From contig WHVD01000012.1 in NCBI GenBank assembly GCA_015178975.1, positions 124,001 to 188,000 on the forward strand: a stretch of 64,000 nt of DNA, given 5' to 3'. The stretch comes from Hysterangium stoloniferum. Lineage: Eukaryota > Basidiomycota > Agaricomycetes > Hysterangiales > Hysterangiaceae. Shown here piece by piece: positions 1-10,614 of the stretch. The stretch's first letter is position 1; each line of letters starts with the position of its first letter. The position numbers and the translations under genes are program-made. Below the pieces are notes generated by a model. The model was not told the origin of the DNA. It worked only from the letters and a program-made list of their open reading frames with translations, and did not search any database.

Positions 1-430
1 ATTAGGATAAAGGAGTCACTACCTTATCCATATCCATGATTATTGATCCCTTCACTGTCCATCGCGGTGGTGGTAACGGTAGCGCTAACGTGCGGGGGGT
101 CGAGTTGGCAAGACACAACATGGTAAACGAATGTGACAACCGGGAGCAACGCTGTCACAGGAATTATCGCGGATTTGTATGAGTTTTTATAGATCAGCAC
201 AAAGGAATGAATTGTACGAACCAAATGCTGGAGACAGGTCTGTCTGCGTGCTCGTACCGGCCAACACTTTCTGATCAGTGGCTTCATCGTCGCCATCGTC
301 GTTGAAGGAAGATTCTGTAAATAGAAGGATAGTTGAGTAATATACAATGAAAAGTAAAAACAACCGACACGAACCCGGTACCGTATACTCTGATCAATCA
401 TCGCCGGCAGTTTGTGACTTGGAGTAGATG
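1..430 (-). pseudogene. unrecognised coding remnant with a possible intron
   Basis: Read on the minus strand, a short first exon beginning MIDQSIRYR leads into a pyrimidine-rich stretch ending TTTACAG, a good fungal acceptor. Beyond it an acidic frame with ESSFNDDGDDEATDQK is followed by serine/threonine-rich residues and a stop. Acidic, low-complexity composition is typical of a real exon, but I recognise no family. The stretch at about 390-480 resembles 23380-23470, which lies just below a repeat-protein gene, so the two loci share ancestry. The piece runs off the window edge. It may be a gene fragment carried with repeat R1 rather than a functional gene. Confidence 0.3.
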
Positions 431-484
431 GTGGTATTCGTCTTGGGACTGATGTGGGGATGGTACAGTCTCCACACTTGAGCC

Positions 485-935
485 ATGTATTTCGGCTGTT
501 TGAAGCCAAGCTAAAAGTAGAGACAATGCTTCCATATTAAAACCACAATTCAAAAAGCAGGGGTAAATACAGAATTTGATCCCCGAGACGTCCGAAAATC
601 GGCTCAAATACCATACACGAGTCACGGACCACAGCCCACGGCCTCCCATGACCGACACTGAGCATTAGCGACTTGCCTATCATGGGTCCCCAGGGCACCC
701 ATGTCAGATTAAGTGCCATTAAGAAGCATCCTTCCAACGCTTAAAACAGGCGATACCGATGATTCGTTCACAACCGTCTGGTCTTTCTGTGTCTTTGGCC
801 GGATAGAGGTTGTGTAGGGTATCAGTCGATATGGACATCTAACACAATAAAGATAAATACTCTTATTTTTGTCCATAAATAATTCAGAATTATCGTCATT
901 CCGCTATGTCAAAATGAAAAAAATGAATTTACCGA
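485..935 (-). repeat. dispersed repeat R1, copy A
   Basis: About 450 bp that match 25862-26330 in reverse complement, including the block around GTCGGTCATGGGAGG and the tail near TTATTTATGGACAAAAATAA. A 60-66 codon open frame is shared by the R1 copies (LTWVPWGPMIGKSLML) but has no recognisable domain. Identity by eye is above 90 percent. Copy A is inverted relative to copy B at 1322. Confidence 0.75.
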
Positions 936-1322
936 TTTGTCCTTTGACCATGCTCAGTGGGCTGATGCCTGACTTAACCCATGTACACCCAACCTATCAT
1001 GTCAGAAGGTGATTCGCTGACTGACCCATTGATTGGTACAAGTATTTCATTACAAGCTTATTGAGCCATTGTAGTGCATTGACATTAAGCCAACCCATAC
1101 TATTGTTTAATAGAAAGTAACGTGTCAGGCTGTGTGGGACACTCGACAATCACGATTCATCGCCTGAATAAATATCTATACAAACTGCTCAGAATTTCTT
1201 GATCTTCCAAGTTCGAATGCATGGTTGCTAATTGCAATCGATGATATTTTTGGCGCTATGAGATCGCCCATTGGTATAACCTCGTTCCTTACCACCCCAG
1301 GTTTATTCTGCACTACCACCAT
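936..1322 (+). repeat. duplicated upstream region of the 23.5-25.1 kb gene
   Basis: This matches 25055-25455 in reverse complement, that is, the region just upstream of the minus-strand gene at 23.5-25.1 kb and the first bases of its 5' part. Shared blocks include CCAACCTATCATGTCAGA and TTCTGCACTACCA. At this locus the promoter-like piece is joined to R1 copy B instead of to its gene. A 405-bp segment present at 25456-25859 is absent between it and copy A. Confidence 0.7.
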
Positions 1323-1800
1323 GCTTCTTAATGGCGCTGAATCTGACATGGGTGCCCTTGGGACCCATGATAGGCAAGTCGCTAATGCTCAGTGTCGGTC
1401 ATGGGAGGCCGTGGGCTGTGGTACGTGACTCGTGTATGGTATTTGAGCCGATTTTCGGACGTCTCGGGGATCAAATTCTGTATTTACCCCTGCTTTTTAA
1501 ATTGTGGCTTTAATATGGAAAAATTGTCTCTACTTTTAGCTTGGCTTCAAAACAGCCGAAATACATGGCTCAAGTGTGGAGACTGTATAATGGCGAGAAA
1601 CATGTATTGGTATTTATATCTGGGAAACTGAGTAAATTCCTTTGTAGGATCTATGGCATCGGTCGTGCATTGACTTGGTATACATTAAACCTGTGACATG
1701 ACATCAGGTGGTCTATCTCTTTAGCAAGTTCATTTGCAAGTATTAATGGGGGCTAAAGATTGGCGGACGTTGCATGCGATCAAATGATATGGTGGGAGGG
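1322..1800 (+). repeat. dispersed repeat R1, copy B
   Basis: Matches 26047-26500 in the same orientation and 485-735 inverted. Its downstream end corresponds to the R1 stretch ending near GATTGGCGGACGT. The R1 sequence resumes at about 2495-2613 (TACGAGCGCATTTTTCACCC), so copy C at 25.9-26.6 kb lacks, or copy B has gained, about 700 bp. Confidence 0.75.
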
Positions 1801-2494
1801 CGATCCCGGCGGAAGCCCTTCGTTAGGACATATATTAACTCATACATTACAAAATTATATTCCTAGTCAAACATTCGCTCGATGATTATTGTGTACCTTC
1901 AATCCATCAGCGGATTTGGTGGGTATATGCGCTTTGTATATTAATTGCGTGAATTATTCATAACAAGGTGGTCAAAGACACAGCCGTGGGAGGTTTTACC
2001 AGCGTTATTTATCGATATCGTGACGTGATAGGCAAGTGTGTACGAGAATGCGAAAGGGAAAGGTAGCCGGGTAGCGACGGGCGCTGTTTCTGTAGTAACG
2101 CTGCCTACGTTTGTATAGTTCAATTTTAAGCGACTCCGAAATGGATGCTGACTCGTCACCTGTCACCATTCTCTCGCCCCGACAAATAGAGTCGCAAGCA
2201 GACAGAAGAGCAAATGTACGTCGTACATCAAAATACTCAAGGTCGTCGTCCAACTCTCCTCTCCATGCATCGCAGCAAAGTCCAGGAAGTCGTAGAGAGC
2301 AGGGATTGGGCTATTCGCTCGCACTGCCGTGCACGCAATTTCAGGTTCTGGAGATTGTGAAATTAACGACGATAACCCCCGTATTAGCGACAGAAACAAT
2401 GTTGTTGTGACAAAAACCGGCAATGCTCATACCCCAAAACGCGGGAACACTGCCAGATCGTATATCGAACTAGACCACCTGCTTATATTTTCCC
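1801..2494. other. R1-internal segment absent from copy C
   Basis: CpG-rich DNA bounded on both sides by R1 homology. Overlapping open frames of 70-100 codons exist on both strands (minus 2005-2253 begins MDDDLEYFDVRRTFALLS; minus 2163-2423; plus 2111-2410), but none shows a known domain, and overlap on both strands argues against all being real. It could be the original R1 interior or an insertion. Confidence 0.35.
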
Positions 2495-2613
2495 TTTCAT
2501 CGTACGAGCGCATTTTTCACCCGCACGCGTATATATGTATGCGATGGTATGAAGTGAAACCTTAGTCGTTTCCCTACAGCCCCGCTGCGCAGCGGCTGAG
2601 TCTTGGGCATCCG
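2495..2613 (+). repeat. dispersed repeat R1, distal end of copy B
   Basis: Matches 26500-26618 almost base for base (CATTTTTCACCC, CGCGTATATATGTATGCGAT, AGCGGCTGAGTCTTGGGCAT). In copy C this block follows directly on the sequence that ends at 1800 here. Confidence 0.7.
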
Positions 2614-3500
2614 CTGCCCCTCTTCTATTCTAGCTCGGCCCAATTTTGTCAGTTGTGCCGTCTTTCATGGTCCGGTAAATAAAACGAGGAAAATAAGTGA
2701 AACCAAATCAAAGCCAAACCATGAAGCATCCATCAACCTGACGCAACACCTTGGGAGCTCCCAAATCAAGCTCGGCCTCTTCCACTTTTATTTCATTTCC
2801 TTTCCATCCACATTCAATGCCCTCTCTCTTCTCATGCTCGTCGCATTGTAGATAGGCTCCATCTTGGACAACGTCCTCCTACTCTCCCAACCTCCCAACC
2901 TCCCCAAACCCAAACCCAAACCCAAACCCAAACCTGTCCCTTCAAAGTCCGCGACGATGTCTATTTCCACGAACCTCGTCGAGAAATCACTGACCCGGTT
3001 TTACTTGCGAGCTAACTTGTACGTCGAGGCATTACAACAGACTGCATCGGTGGTAACGGCGTACTTGGTGGGGCGTCAACAACGCCTCGAATATCGCTGG
3101 GACTCATTGCTTTGGCGTTTTAGGACAGGGTGCAGGATCCTGTTGACGAGGCTTATGATCCCTGTCAGTGGAAGTGACGAACGAGAGAGCTTCTGGTTGT
3201 CGACATCCATGGACAGTTGCGGCAACTGTGATGCTTCCTCTAAATATTCAAAGTAAATGGCATGCACGTACCCTCTTGTCTTGTTGCATTTGTTGCATCT
3301 CTTTCTTAGTATCCTTCTCTAGACCTTGCGTGGGTTTCGACAAGACACAATGGCCAAACGAAAGGGCTCCTGGGACTTTGTCAACTATGAATTTACTGAT
3401 AGCTTACGTAAATGGCAGAGATTTACCATGATAGGTGTAAGCACCTAGTGAAGATGACCATGGTCCCGTTCCCACGAGCCAGTGTATCGAACGCAAATTA
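2614..3500 (+). pseudogene. unrecognised coding remnant with K-P repeat
   Basis: The frame 2864-3256 contains five AAACCC hexamers at about 2906-2933, read as a lysine-proline run, then VPSKSATMSISTNLVEKSLT and YVEALQQTASVVTAYLVGRQ. A neighbouring frame carries VRDDVYFHEPRREITDP, which looks like protein sequence, so the reading frame probably changes. No family recognised. The KP run is also seen in the host-gene fragment at 31.3 kb, but I see no wider similarity. Confidence 0.25.
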
Positions 3501-3611
3501 GAAGGAAAGTGATAGAACCTCGTTGTAATGAATATGCAATGGTGCCCTCGTCAGATTTCGATATAATGCCGGCATAATGTCAGGCGACACGTGGGTTGGT
3601 TCACCAGGAAC
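3501..3611. other. no feature seen
   Basis: Spacer before the partial coiled-coil copy; nothing recognisable on either strand. Confidence 0.4.
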
Positions 3612-3812
3612 ACAGGAAAAATAAATGATGATGAAGTCAGAACCCTGCAGGAGCGGCTCACAATAACATGTCATGTCAACAAGACAGATCTTCACACTTT
3701 ACAAGAGGAACTTACAGCACAGCAAGGACTTTTCACTTGAGAACAAGAGCATCATGAAATGATTGAAGCACAATGGATCAAGGAGAAGGTCGGCTTTGTA
3801 GCTCACCTATCT
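3612..3812 (+). pseudogene. truncated copy of the coiled-coil gene
   Basis: About 190 bp align with 6622-6808. The shared frame reads EVRTLQERLTITC, then EELTAQQGLF, then MIEAQWIKEKVGFVA. Both borders are abrupt: the match starts near GAAAAATAAATGATG and stops after GGCTTTGTAGCTCACCTA. Several CpGs of the 6.6-kb copy are TpG or CpA here, so this is the older or more methylated copy. No other part of the gene accompanies it. Confidence 0.75.
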
Positions 3813-5133
3813 CATTTGTCTGAGGGCACATTACATGCTTGGCTTACATTTAATTGACATCACTCAAAGGTTCTTAGATATCCTTAATGGGATATCTATT
3901 TGGGAGATTCCATTGAATTCAGCTGCATGAGTTTTGAAACTCCATAATTACTGGTGATGTACACTGAAGACTGTTTATTAAGCATATATAACACCTGTTT
4001 AAAAACACCTGGTCACACTCGATGGAACATACTTAACTTCACCCCCCCCCAATAATCTCTCTATAACCAAAAGAGTGCTATATCAAACTCTTATCATCCC
4101 TCCCCCACAGTTGTCACTGTGAGAGCAGGTGAAAATGAACCCCATAGTCTTGTTTGCATAGCTGGTGTAGGAAGAGTGGATTTTGTGGATTTGTGCAATG
4201 GTGAGACACAAGGATCTTTGCCTATCAGAGGTGATTTATAGGTCATCACTGTAGACAATGAGACTCTGACATATTTTCATGTGTACTTTGTGCAGGACAA
4301 GAACAAATCAATTCATTTGCAGTGAGCAATATCTGAGGTCAATTTATGTAATGAAGGTTTTCCCCCAATGGTTGGGTGTTAATATGATTGCCATTTCTAT
4401 TCTGAATGAAAGATCTTTGGAGAATAATAAAATATGGACATCTTCACAGACAATTCAAGTCTCTCCAAGGGCCACAACTGCTCCAGTCTGCATCAGGATG
4501 CAAAACCCATTTTTGGCATCTGAACAAATACAGGTCAGTCAATATTTAGTCACCTAATAGTACCAATTAACTATACATTTAGATGTAAACAATCCTCCTG
4601 TCAGGGCTCTAAATATTTTCTTGTTTTTTTATCTCTGTTTAAATTTATGCTTATTTTAGTTTAGTTTATTTTATCACACATTAAACAACACATGATACAC
4701 ATGTGTCAAAATATTAAGTTTATTTAGTTTTTTCTTTAGTATAAATACTTCAGGATGTACATAACTAGACCCCAGTTTTAATCCCTTAGGATTTCCACTA
4801 AACACAAGTGTGATATTCTTAAGTCATTAGAACCGCTCTTCCTTTACTCCTTATCCTTGTCCTATCTCTTGTTTCCTCTTTGTGTTTTGGTAGCCTTGTT
4901 AGTGCTGCTCTAAGAGAAGATTGAAACTCTCTTAACAACTCTACCATCTCTCTCTCTCTCTCAATATGTAACTCCTCACATCCAATTCCCCTTTCCTCCA
5001 TCCTTTCAACCTCTCAGGCTCTTCTGTGCAGCCTCCCCCTTTATTATTCACAGCTTTACTAATGTTCTTACTAAGATGACTCAGATATAATTCATACCAT
5101 ATTGCATCATTATTGCATCATTGTTTGTGCATG
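3813..5133. other. AT-rich non-coding stretch
   Basis: Low CpG, no credible coding frame. It holds a CT microsatellite near 4950-4966 and a C-run near 4042. The block at about 4735-4920, with AGTATAAATA and GGTAGCCTTGTTAGTG, is a diverged copy of 42295-42480 and may be an LTR fragment. Confidence 0.5.
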
Positions 5134-5310
5134 TGTTAGGACTGGGACACCCACTGGGACCCAGACCCCATCCTATATGCACTCAACTATCTTTATTGCA
5201 AGAATCACACACCAGACCCCAACTGGACATTCTGGACCCCCTTGTTCTCAATCCATCTTTTCCCATTTGATATCTGGTTTATTGTGTTATTGTACAGTAT
5301 CTTGGCCTGT
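5134..5310 (+). mobile_element. LTR relic abutting RT remnant
   Basis: Shares about 180 bp with 37881-38065 (GACCCAGACCCCATCCTA; CCCTTGTTC; TGTTATTGTAC). Part of the motif also occurs in the complete solo LTR at 63243-63629, so it most likely belongs to that LTR family. Old fragment; the match stops where RT homology begins. Confidence 0.5.
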
Positions 5311-5898
5311 GGTATTCCTGATTCTGAAGCCTCCATCATGTATGAACCCATTGAAGCAGCCCTCCAGGTTGTTCAGGAATTTGGCCATGGCACATGCTTG
5401 GCCAAACTTGATCTCAAAGAGCCATTTCATCATATCCTGGTAGCCCCATCACAGTGGCACCTCCTTGGTTTCCACTGGACTTCTAAATTATATCATGCAG
5501 TAGTACTAATCTTTGGCTTACATTCTGCACCTTATGTTTTTAACCTTTTTGCTGAAGCATTACATTGGATTATTGTGCATCCCATTCCAGCTGCCCTTCA
5601 CCACTACTTAGATGATTTCCTGCTGATATTCAAACCAGGGACCTCACTACAGACTGCCAATGCAGCTATCAACTGGTGCCAAGCCCTTGGCAACCAGCTT
5701 GGCCTCTCATTTCAACATGAAAAGACTATTCGGTCCTGCACAATGTTGGAGTATCTTGGCTTGGAAATTGACACCATTGCCATGTACTCTAATCCAGGGT
5801 CTTCCCTGGATGCTGCCAACCTCGATGCGAGCGTAAAGCTTGCTTTGCTTCATTCCTTAAATGCGGAGAAGTCACTGTTAAGGGCAACAAATTCGTGA
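5311..5898 (+). mobile_element. DIRS-like reverse transcriptase fossil
   Basis: The frame carries RT motifs in order: LAKLDLKEPFHHILV, then LIFGLHSAPYVFNLFAEAL, then the catalytic HHYLDDFLLIF, then LEYLGLEIDT. The YLDD box with FGLHSAPYVFN is typical of the tyrosine-recombinase (DIRS/Ngaro-like) retrotransposons of mushrooms rather than Ty1, Ty3 or LINE RTs. Only the RT core is present: no recombinase, gag or split repeats were found near it. Fragmentary and not functional. The downstream edge meets the coiled-coil gene at about 5.9 kb. Confidence 0.75.
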
Positions 5899-5934
5899 CT
5901 TTCAATCCCTCTGCCCACCTGACACGTAACGCAT

Positions 5935-8420
5935 GATGATCTCAAGCCCTGCAGATGGACAAACTCTACCCCCTGGCGCCGACAAATAAAGTTGGATTAG
6001 GAACAATGTTTTCCCCACCTGATGCTTGACGAATGAACACAAGGTTTTCTCCCCCGAATTCCCCACCCCTCCAGATGCTCCAGCAGACGAGTCGCATGTT
6101 CCTGCATCAATACACGAGGTTCCTTTGTTCCAATCAAACCTGGAAGTTACAGCTGAAGAGCTCGTGGCCGAACTACGAGAACAAATCTCCCTCCAGCAAC
6201 AACTTGTCTGTAAGTTCAAAATAGAGCTCGACGCATGTGAAGAACAGGTCTCCTTACTTAGTGCACAACTTAAGAATGCCGACGCTGGTGCTGAAAAGTA
6301 CCTCAAGGAAGTTAGAAGGCGACAAGTCAATGTGTTCACTCAGGCGCAAGGTTAGTGAGCTAGAAAAACTCTGTCGTATACTGGAAGAGATCGAAAGAAG
6401 CAAGGAGGGAATTTTTGACAGGAGTATAGTGGACGAGGCGAGTAAGGGAGTGTTGGTTGTCCTGAACGCCAGTATCGGGCAGCTCAAAGTTGAACTTGAT
6501 GATGCAAGAGTATACGAAAAGCAGGCACGCGAAGAGACTAACAAGCTTAAAGGTGCTGCAGCTCTCAGCACAAAACGGCAGCGCTCATAAGGGGTTGAGA
6601 AGGAGTTGCGAGCACCCACGGGAAAGAAAATGATGAAGTCAGAACCCTGCAGGAGCGGCTCACAATAACATGTCGCATCGACAAGATGGATCGCACATTA
6701 CGAGAGGAACTTACAGCACAGCAAGGCCTTTTCACTCGAGAACAAGGACGTCATGCAATGATTGAAGCACAATGGATCAAGGAGAAGGTGGGCTTTGTAG
6801 CTCGCCTAGATGCACACACCGTCGATCAAAACTCATGCTCGAACGATATTAATGACTTGCAGTGTACGTTGGAGGCGAAGAGACTGAATTACATGGCTTT
6901 AAAGCGGAGGTGGGTGCACAGTGGGGCTATGCAGAGAAAGCGGATGAGAAAATAAAATCTTTAGAAGGTGAAAAGAGGGGCCTTACTAAAATCGTACAGG
7001 CAATGGATGCTACGCTTGAGGAGCTGCACAGTCATTGGAAGGCGGCTGGAGCAAAGAGAGTGGAATTGAAAGATGAGAGTAATGAGGTGTGACTGACGCG
7101 AGAAGAATTGGAACAAGACTGAGATGTAAGGTCGTTGATTGACCTCACTGAGTCGATGCAGACAGGGCTAAGTTTTCTCTGTTTAATTGTAGGTGGTTCT
7201 TTGATACAGAATTTTAGGATCTTACTTGTAGCTATGTCCTTCGAGAGTTGATATACCCTTGACGGACATCTGATGCCGATGCAAGGAAACAAGGGTAATT
7301 GAGGCTGTGCCATGAGGTAGGGGAATAGAGGGGCGGCTCAGCCGACATCAGAGACGATCAGATGGAGAAAACAGGAGGGTTGTCTGAGACCATGTGGAGT
7401 CGATCCGTAATGTGTGCCTGTGGTAAGACGGCCAGGATTACAGAGATCAGGTTTGTCATATTCTCCTGATTAGGCATGTAAGGTGACCCACGAAGCTTTT
7501 CAGCTGGCCAAAGATGTCAACTTGGAACGTTAACACGCAGAGAGACTAACTCAAAGTCTCCAAGAACGTGGAATGAAGCCAAACCAAGAACGACAATACA
7601 CTTTAGGTGTTGTGGCACGCCTAAAGGAAATACTTCACACGCGAGATGGTGACGATACTCAGATGCACCAACGAATCCTAGAACGTGAGCATGAAACAGA
7701 TGACCTAAGGGCTCAAATGAACAAGATGACATGCGAACATTGGTTGGTGGATGACCAAACCCTGGACCTTCAGGAATACGCACGATGCGAAGACAGAATT
7801 AGAGGATGCGGTACGGCAAAAGGCCGAAGCCAATTTAATGCTGGATTGATGAAGAAGTAATTCGGAGTCTTGACTGCTGAGGTGACTTGCAACAAGAAAG
7901 TGCGGGTAAAGAAGTCAAATTGCTCCATTTACACAGCACATGTCCCAGATATAGAGGACAAGGATGGCCTCAACATTGCACTAGACTCCAAACAACAAGA
8001 ATTGGAACTAGTACATGTTTATTTTGCACTTTGGTCAGTATTTATTCATGTTCTTATTGCAGTTGAAGCGCAAAATTGGCGTAAAAGAACCAGGAGGCTC
8101 GATGCCTGCGCCTAACCGCATTTGGCTCCCCGACTTGTCTCGTCGACCATTTGCTTTTGCGACGCATGCCATACACTGTTCCCAACCTAGCTTTGTCAGA
8201 GTCATAGCTCAACCAATACATTTCAAGATACCTTTGAAAAAAGAGACCCCCGCAGTACACCGCCATCAAGGTCAACGTCAAGTTTTGTGCAGTCAACATG
8301 GACAGGGAGATTGCAAGCCTCGCTTCCCGTCTGCTCAGTTCCACACCGTCGATCGTCGTCGGTGATGTCCTCCTCAGCTGCCAGCATGTTACAGAAGATA
8401 GCTAAATGGAGAACACCCAA
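5935..8420 (+). pseudogene. decayed coiled-coil protein gene
   Basis: A long run of highly charged, helix-forming frames on the plus strand: TAEELVAELREQISLQQQ, then KVSELEKLCRILEEIE, IGQLKVELDDARVYEKQARE, EVRTLQERLT, EKADEKIKSLEGEKRGL, MKPNQERQYTLGVV and TELEDAVRQKAEANLML. The composition is that of an extended coiled coil of more than 500 residues. Frames switch repeatedly (near 6340, 6590, 6920, 7090 and 7800), more often than plausible introns explain, so I call it a pseudogene. About 7320-7480 may be an insertion, since part of it (GGTAAGACGGCCAGGATTAC) recurs at 25.83 kb. No specific family can be named. A 190-bp piece is duplicated at 3612-3812. Confidence 0.6.
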
Positions 8421-9429
8421 TCTATCGAAACACCTATTGCGAGGAGCAAGACCCTAGTTCCCGTTTGATAATTCCTCTTGGACGCTTACTATTATATTTG
8501 GTTAGGCTTTGGTTGCTGGTATTACTTATTGACTCTTTTCGTCTCATTTTGTGTTGTTGGGTTCCCATACTTTACTGTGCTAGTATATGTTGTTAGAAGG
8601 ATTGAATAAAAGGGGGTCAGGGCACAGAATAGTGATCCTAGTGGACGAATAGACCACCACTCGGACACGGACACATACTGGTAACCGAACTCAGACGACC
8701 ACACGCTTGACAGAGTCACAGACATGGATAGGGACTACTGTGGATACATGTGGGTACTTAGGGTTCTGAACCACAAATTCCACCATATGTATCAATGATA
8801 CAATTTTTCGATGGATTGTTATTGTTAATGCACCTCATTATTTGAAGCTGGTATCTACATAAGTGGTTCAGTCAAACCTATGCCATGTTAAGTAGGAGAC
8901 AAGAATTCGAAAGGATAGAGTCTAAATTCGAAGCTCAGTGAGTGAGTGAGTAAACTTCACTATATATTATAATACCTAAATTCGAAGCTATAAGACGTTT
9001 AGTAAGTAATAGAATAAGAATAGATGATTGCGCATATACCTCAGTGAGTGAGTGAGTGAGTAAACTTCACTGAGGTATATGACGAAATATCGCGACTTTT
9101 TATCTATTCTCTAATTATTATAGGAGAGTTATTAGGGGAGTAAAAAGGGGAAATTTTTGATGCTCGAAGTTTCTAGTCAATTGCATCATTAAGGAGAAAT
9201 TCGTAATTTAACGGCACTACAATATATGCGCATATATTCGTCATCGGATCCATATTTCGGTTACGTTTTGTGCGAAGACTTGATTACTAACATGCCATGC
9301 TAGTTGAAACAGCCAATCGGAGTGACACAGGATAAGGAGCAGAAAGTCAAGGAAATCCGAAGAATGAGTAGTGTACATGTATCGGTATATATACATAAGT
9401 GCCATGTAAGGAACAGAGATGTGTTACTT
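8421..9429. other. intergenic; AATAAA signal and hairpin
   Basis: No coding frame. A possible polyadenylation signal, GAATAAAAG, lies near 8604 downstream of the coiled-coil remnant. GTGAGTGAGTGAG tracts occur at 8938 and 9045, the second inside a hairpin (separate entry). Confidence 0.45.
9034..9080. repeat. 14-bp inverted repeat around (GTGA)n
   Basis: Arms ATATACCTCAGTGA (9034-9047) and its complement (9067-9080) enclose GTGA repeats. A near copy without the outer arms sits at 8936-8962. It could be the remains of a small foldback element. Confidence 0.6.
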
Positions 9430-10170
9430 ACCATATTTCAGTCATTTCAGAGTAGCGCATACCCACTTCCCACTGGCCGTGAAGCTTTGATGAAGACGCC
9501 GTTAGCAAACACAAGTTGGAAATGCGAGGACCGACCTTTGAGTAGTAGTTACAACACAAAATCCCCCCATCCTTCTCAGTAATATGCGTAGAATCAAGTA
9601 AAACGACGCCTTCCATGCACCTCAAACAAAGCTTATGCCATGCCCCCCCGCCACCATCACTTCATGAATTGCGCCTGAAAACATCACCATCTGCTCTTCC
9701 CGCGGATCCCATGAAGTTGGGCACCACTACCGTCTTAAAGGAATCAACATCACAGGTGTTTTCTTCCGTGCATCTAGCGCGGGACGAAAGGATCATGCGA
9801 TATCCAAGGAAATATCTGGGCGAATTGTACGGGGCGTACTGGGGGTGGGGATAAATCCGAGCAATGTGGTGGTTAGGATCGATGGTCACCGCGGAGAGTA
9901 CCGGCCATAGGAAGAGAACCAGGAGCAAAGTTCACAAATAAAACGTCAGATATCCAGAGAACGCCAACGCAGAATAGGAACCAAATAATCCAACGCAGCA
10001 AAGGACGACCACAACCGAAGGACAGCCAAACATTCAGTGAGGATGAGCGTTGTCTGCTGAATGACTGACATGGGTTCGGAGTATTTTGAGGTGACAGGGA
10101 ACTTAGAATGAGTGATGAGCACTGAGTGAACTGAAAATGCATCAAGAAAATGGGTGATACCTATGTACAC
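9430..10170 (-). pseudogene. possible membrane-protein gene remnant
   Basis: On the minus strand several hydrophobic stretches follow one another: LRWIIWFLFCVGVLWISDVL, LLVLFLWPVLSAVTID and the preceding TTLILTECLAVLRLW. They lie in different frames, with possible short introns between, and are followed by polar segments such as PQYAPYNSPRYFLGYRM. The alternation suggests a multi-pass fungal membrane protein, but no family motif is visible and the gene model cannot be closed. CpG content is high, unlike the transposon blocks. Confidence 0.3.
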
Positions 10171-10614
10171 CTACATGGCCCACAAAGGGATTGTTGGTGT
10201 AAGGCTGCCGTCAGTTGCAAGTCTCAGCCCAAGTGTTGATAGGACTCGAGTATATTCGTCAATGAACAGAGACGGTAGGTAAAACGATAATGAAAAAACG
10301 ACTATGCGCGTTTATCGTAATTATCTAACGAAGCGGATACTAAATATTTAAGGTCCGTTGTGGTATAGCCTCACCAGGCTTACAGTTGGCGGATAGGCAA
10401 GTCCCTGTTTTGCTACCAATGTGCCCGTTCACAGCAAAGGAGTATCTACGTTATTGGATTCATGGGAACACCATGGACAGGATAGAAAGCAATGTAATTA
10501 AAAGGCACACCCTGCACAATCACCTTGCGCTGGTCATCATAGCGTGCATCCTTGGTGTCGTGAGGTAGTTGCTTTGGTTCAGATGTTGGTCATATCGCTA
10601 CCGACGGTGCTCCT
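10171..10614. other. intergenic, no gene seen
   Basis: Between the membrane-protein remnant and the 3' end of the HNH-like gene. One 60-codon plus-strand frame at 10386-10568 has no recognisable features. Confidence 0.4.

Noticed and set aside
1331-1513. R1 open frame (LTWVPWGPMIGKSLML) as a conserved small protein
   Set aside because: It is conserved in three copies, but equally conserved in other frames and in flanking non-coding DNA, so selection on protein is not shown.
2906-2933. AAACCC repeats as a telomere remnant
   Set aside because: The fungal telomere is TTAGGG; the unit here is TTTGGG on the other strand and is read as a Lys-Pro run.
4819-5001. Glu/Arg-rich 60-codon minus frame
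   Set aside because: It is the translation of a CT microsatellite and AT-rich flank; nothing supports a gene.
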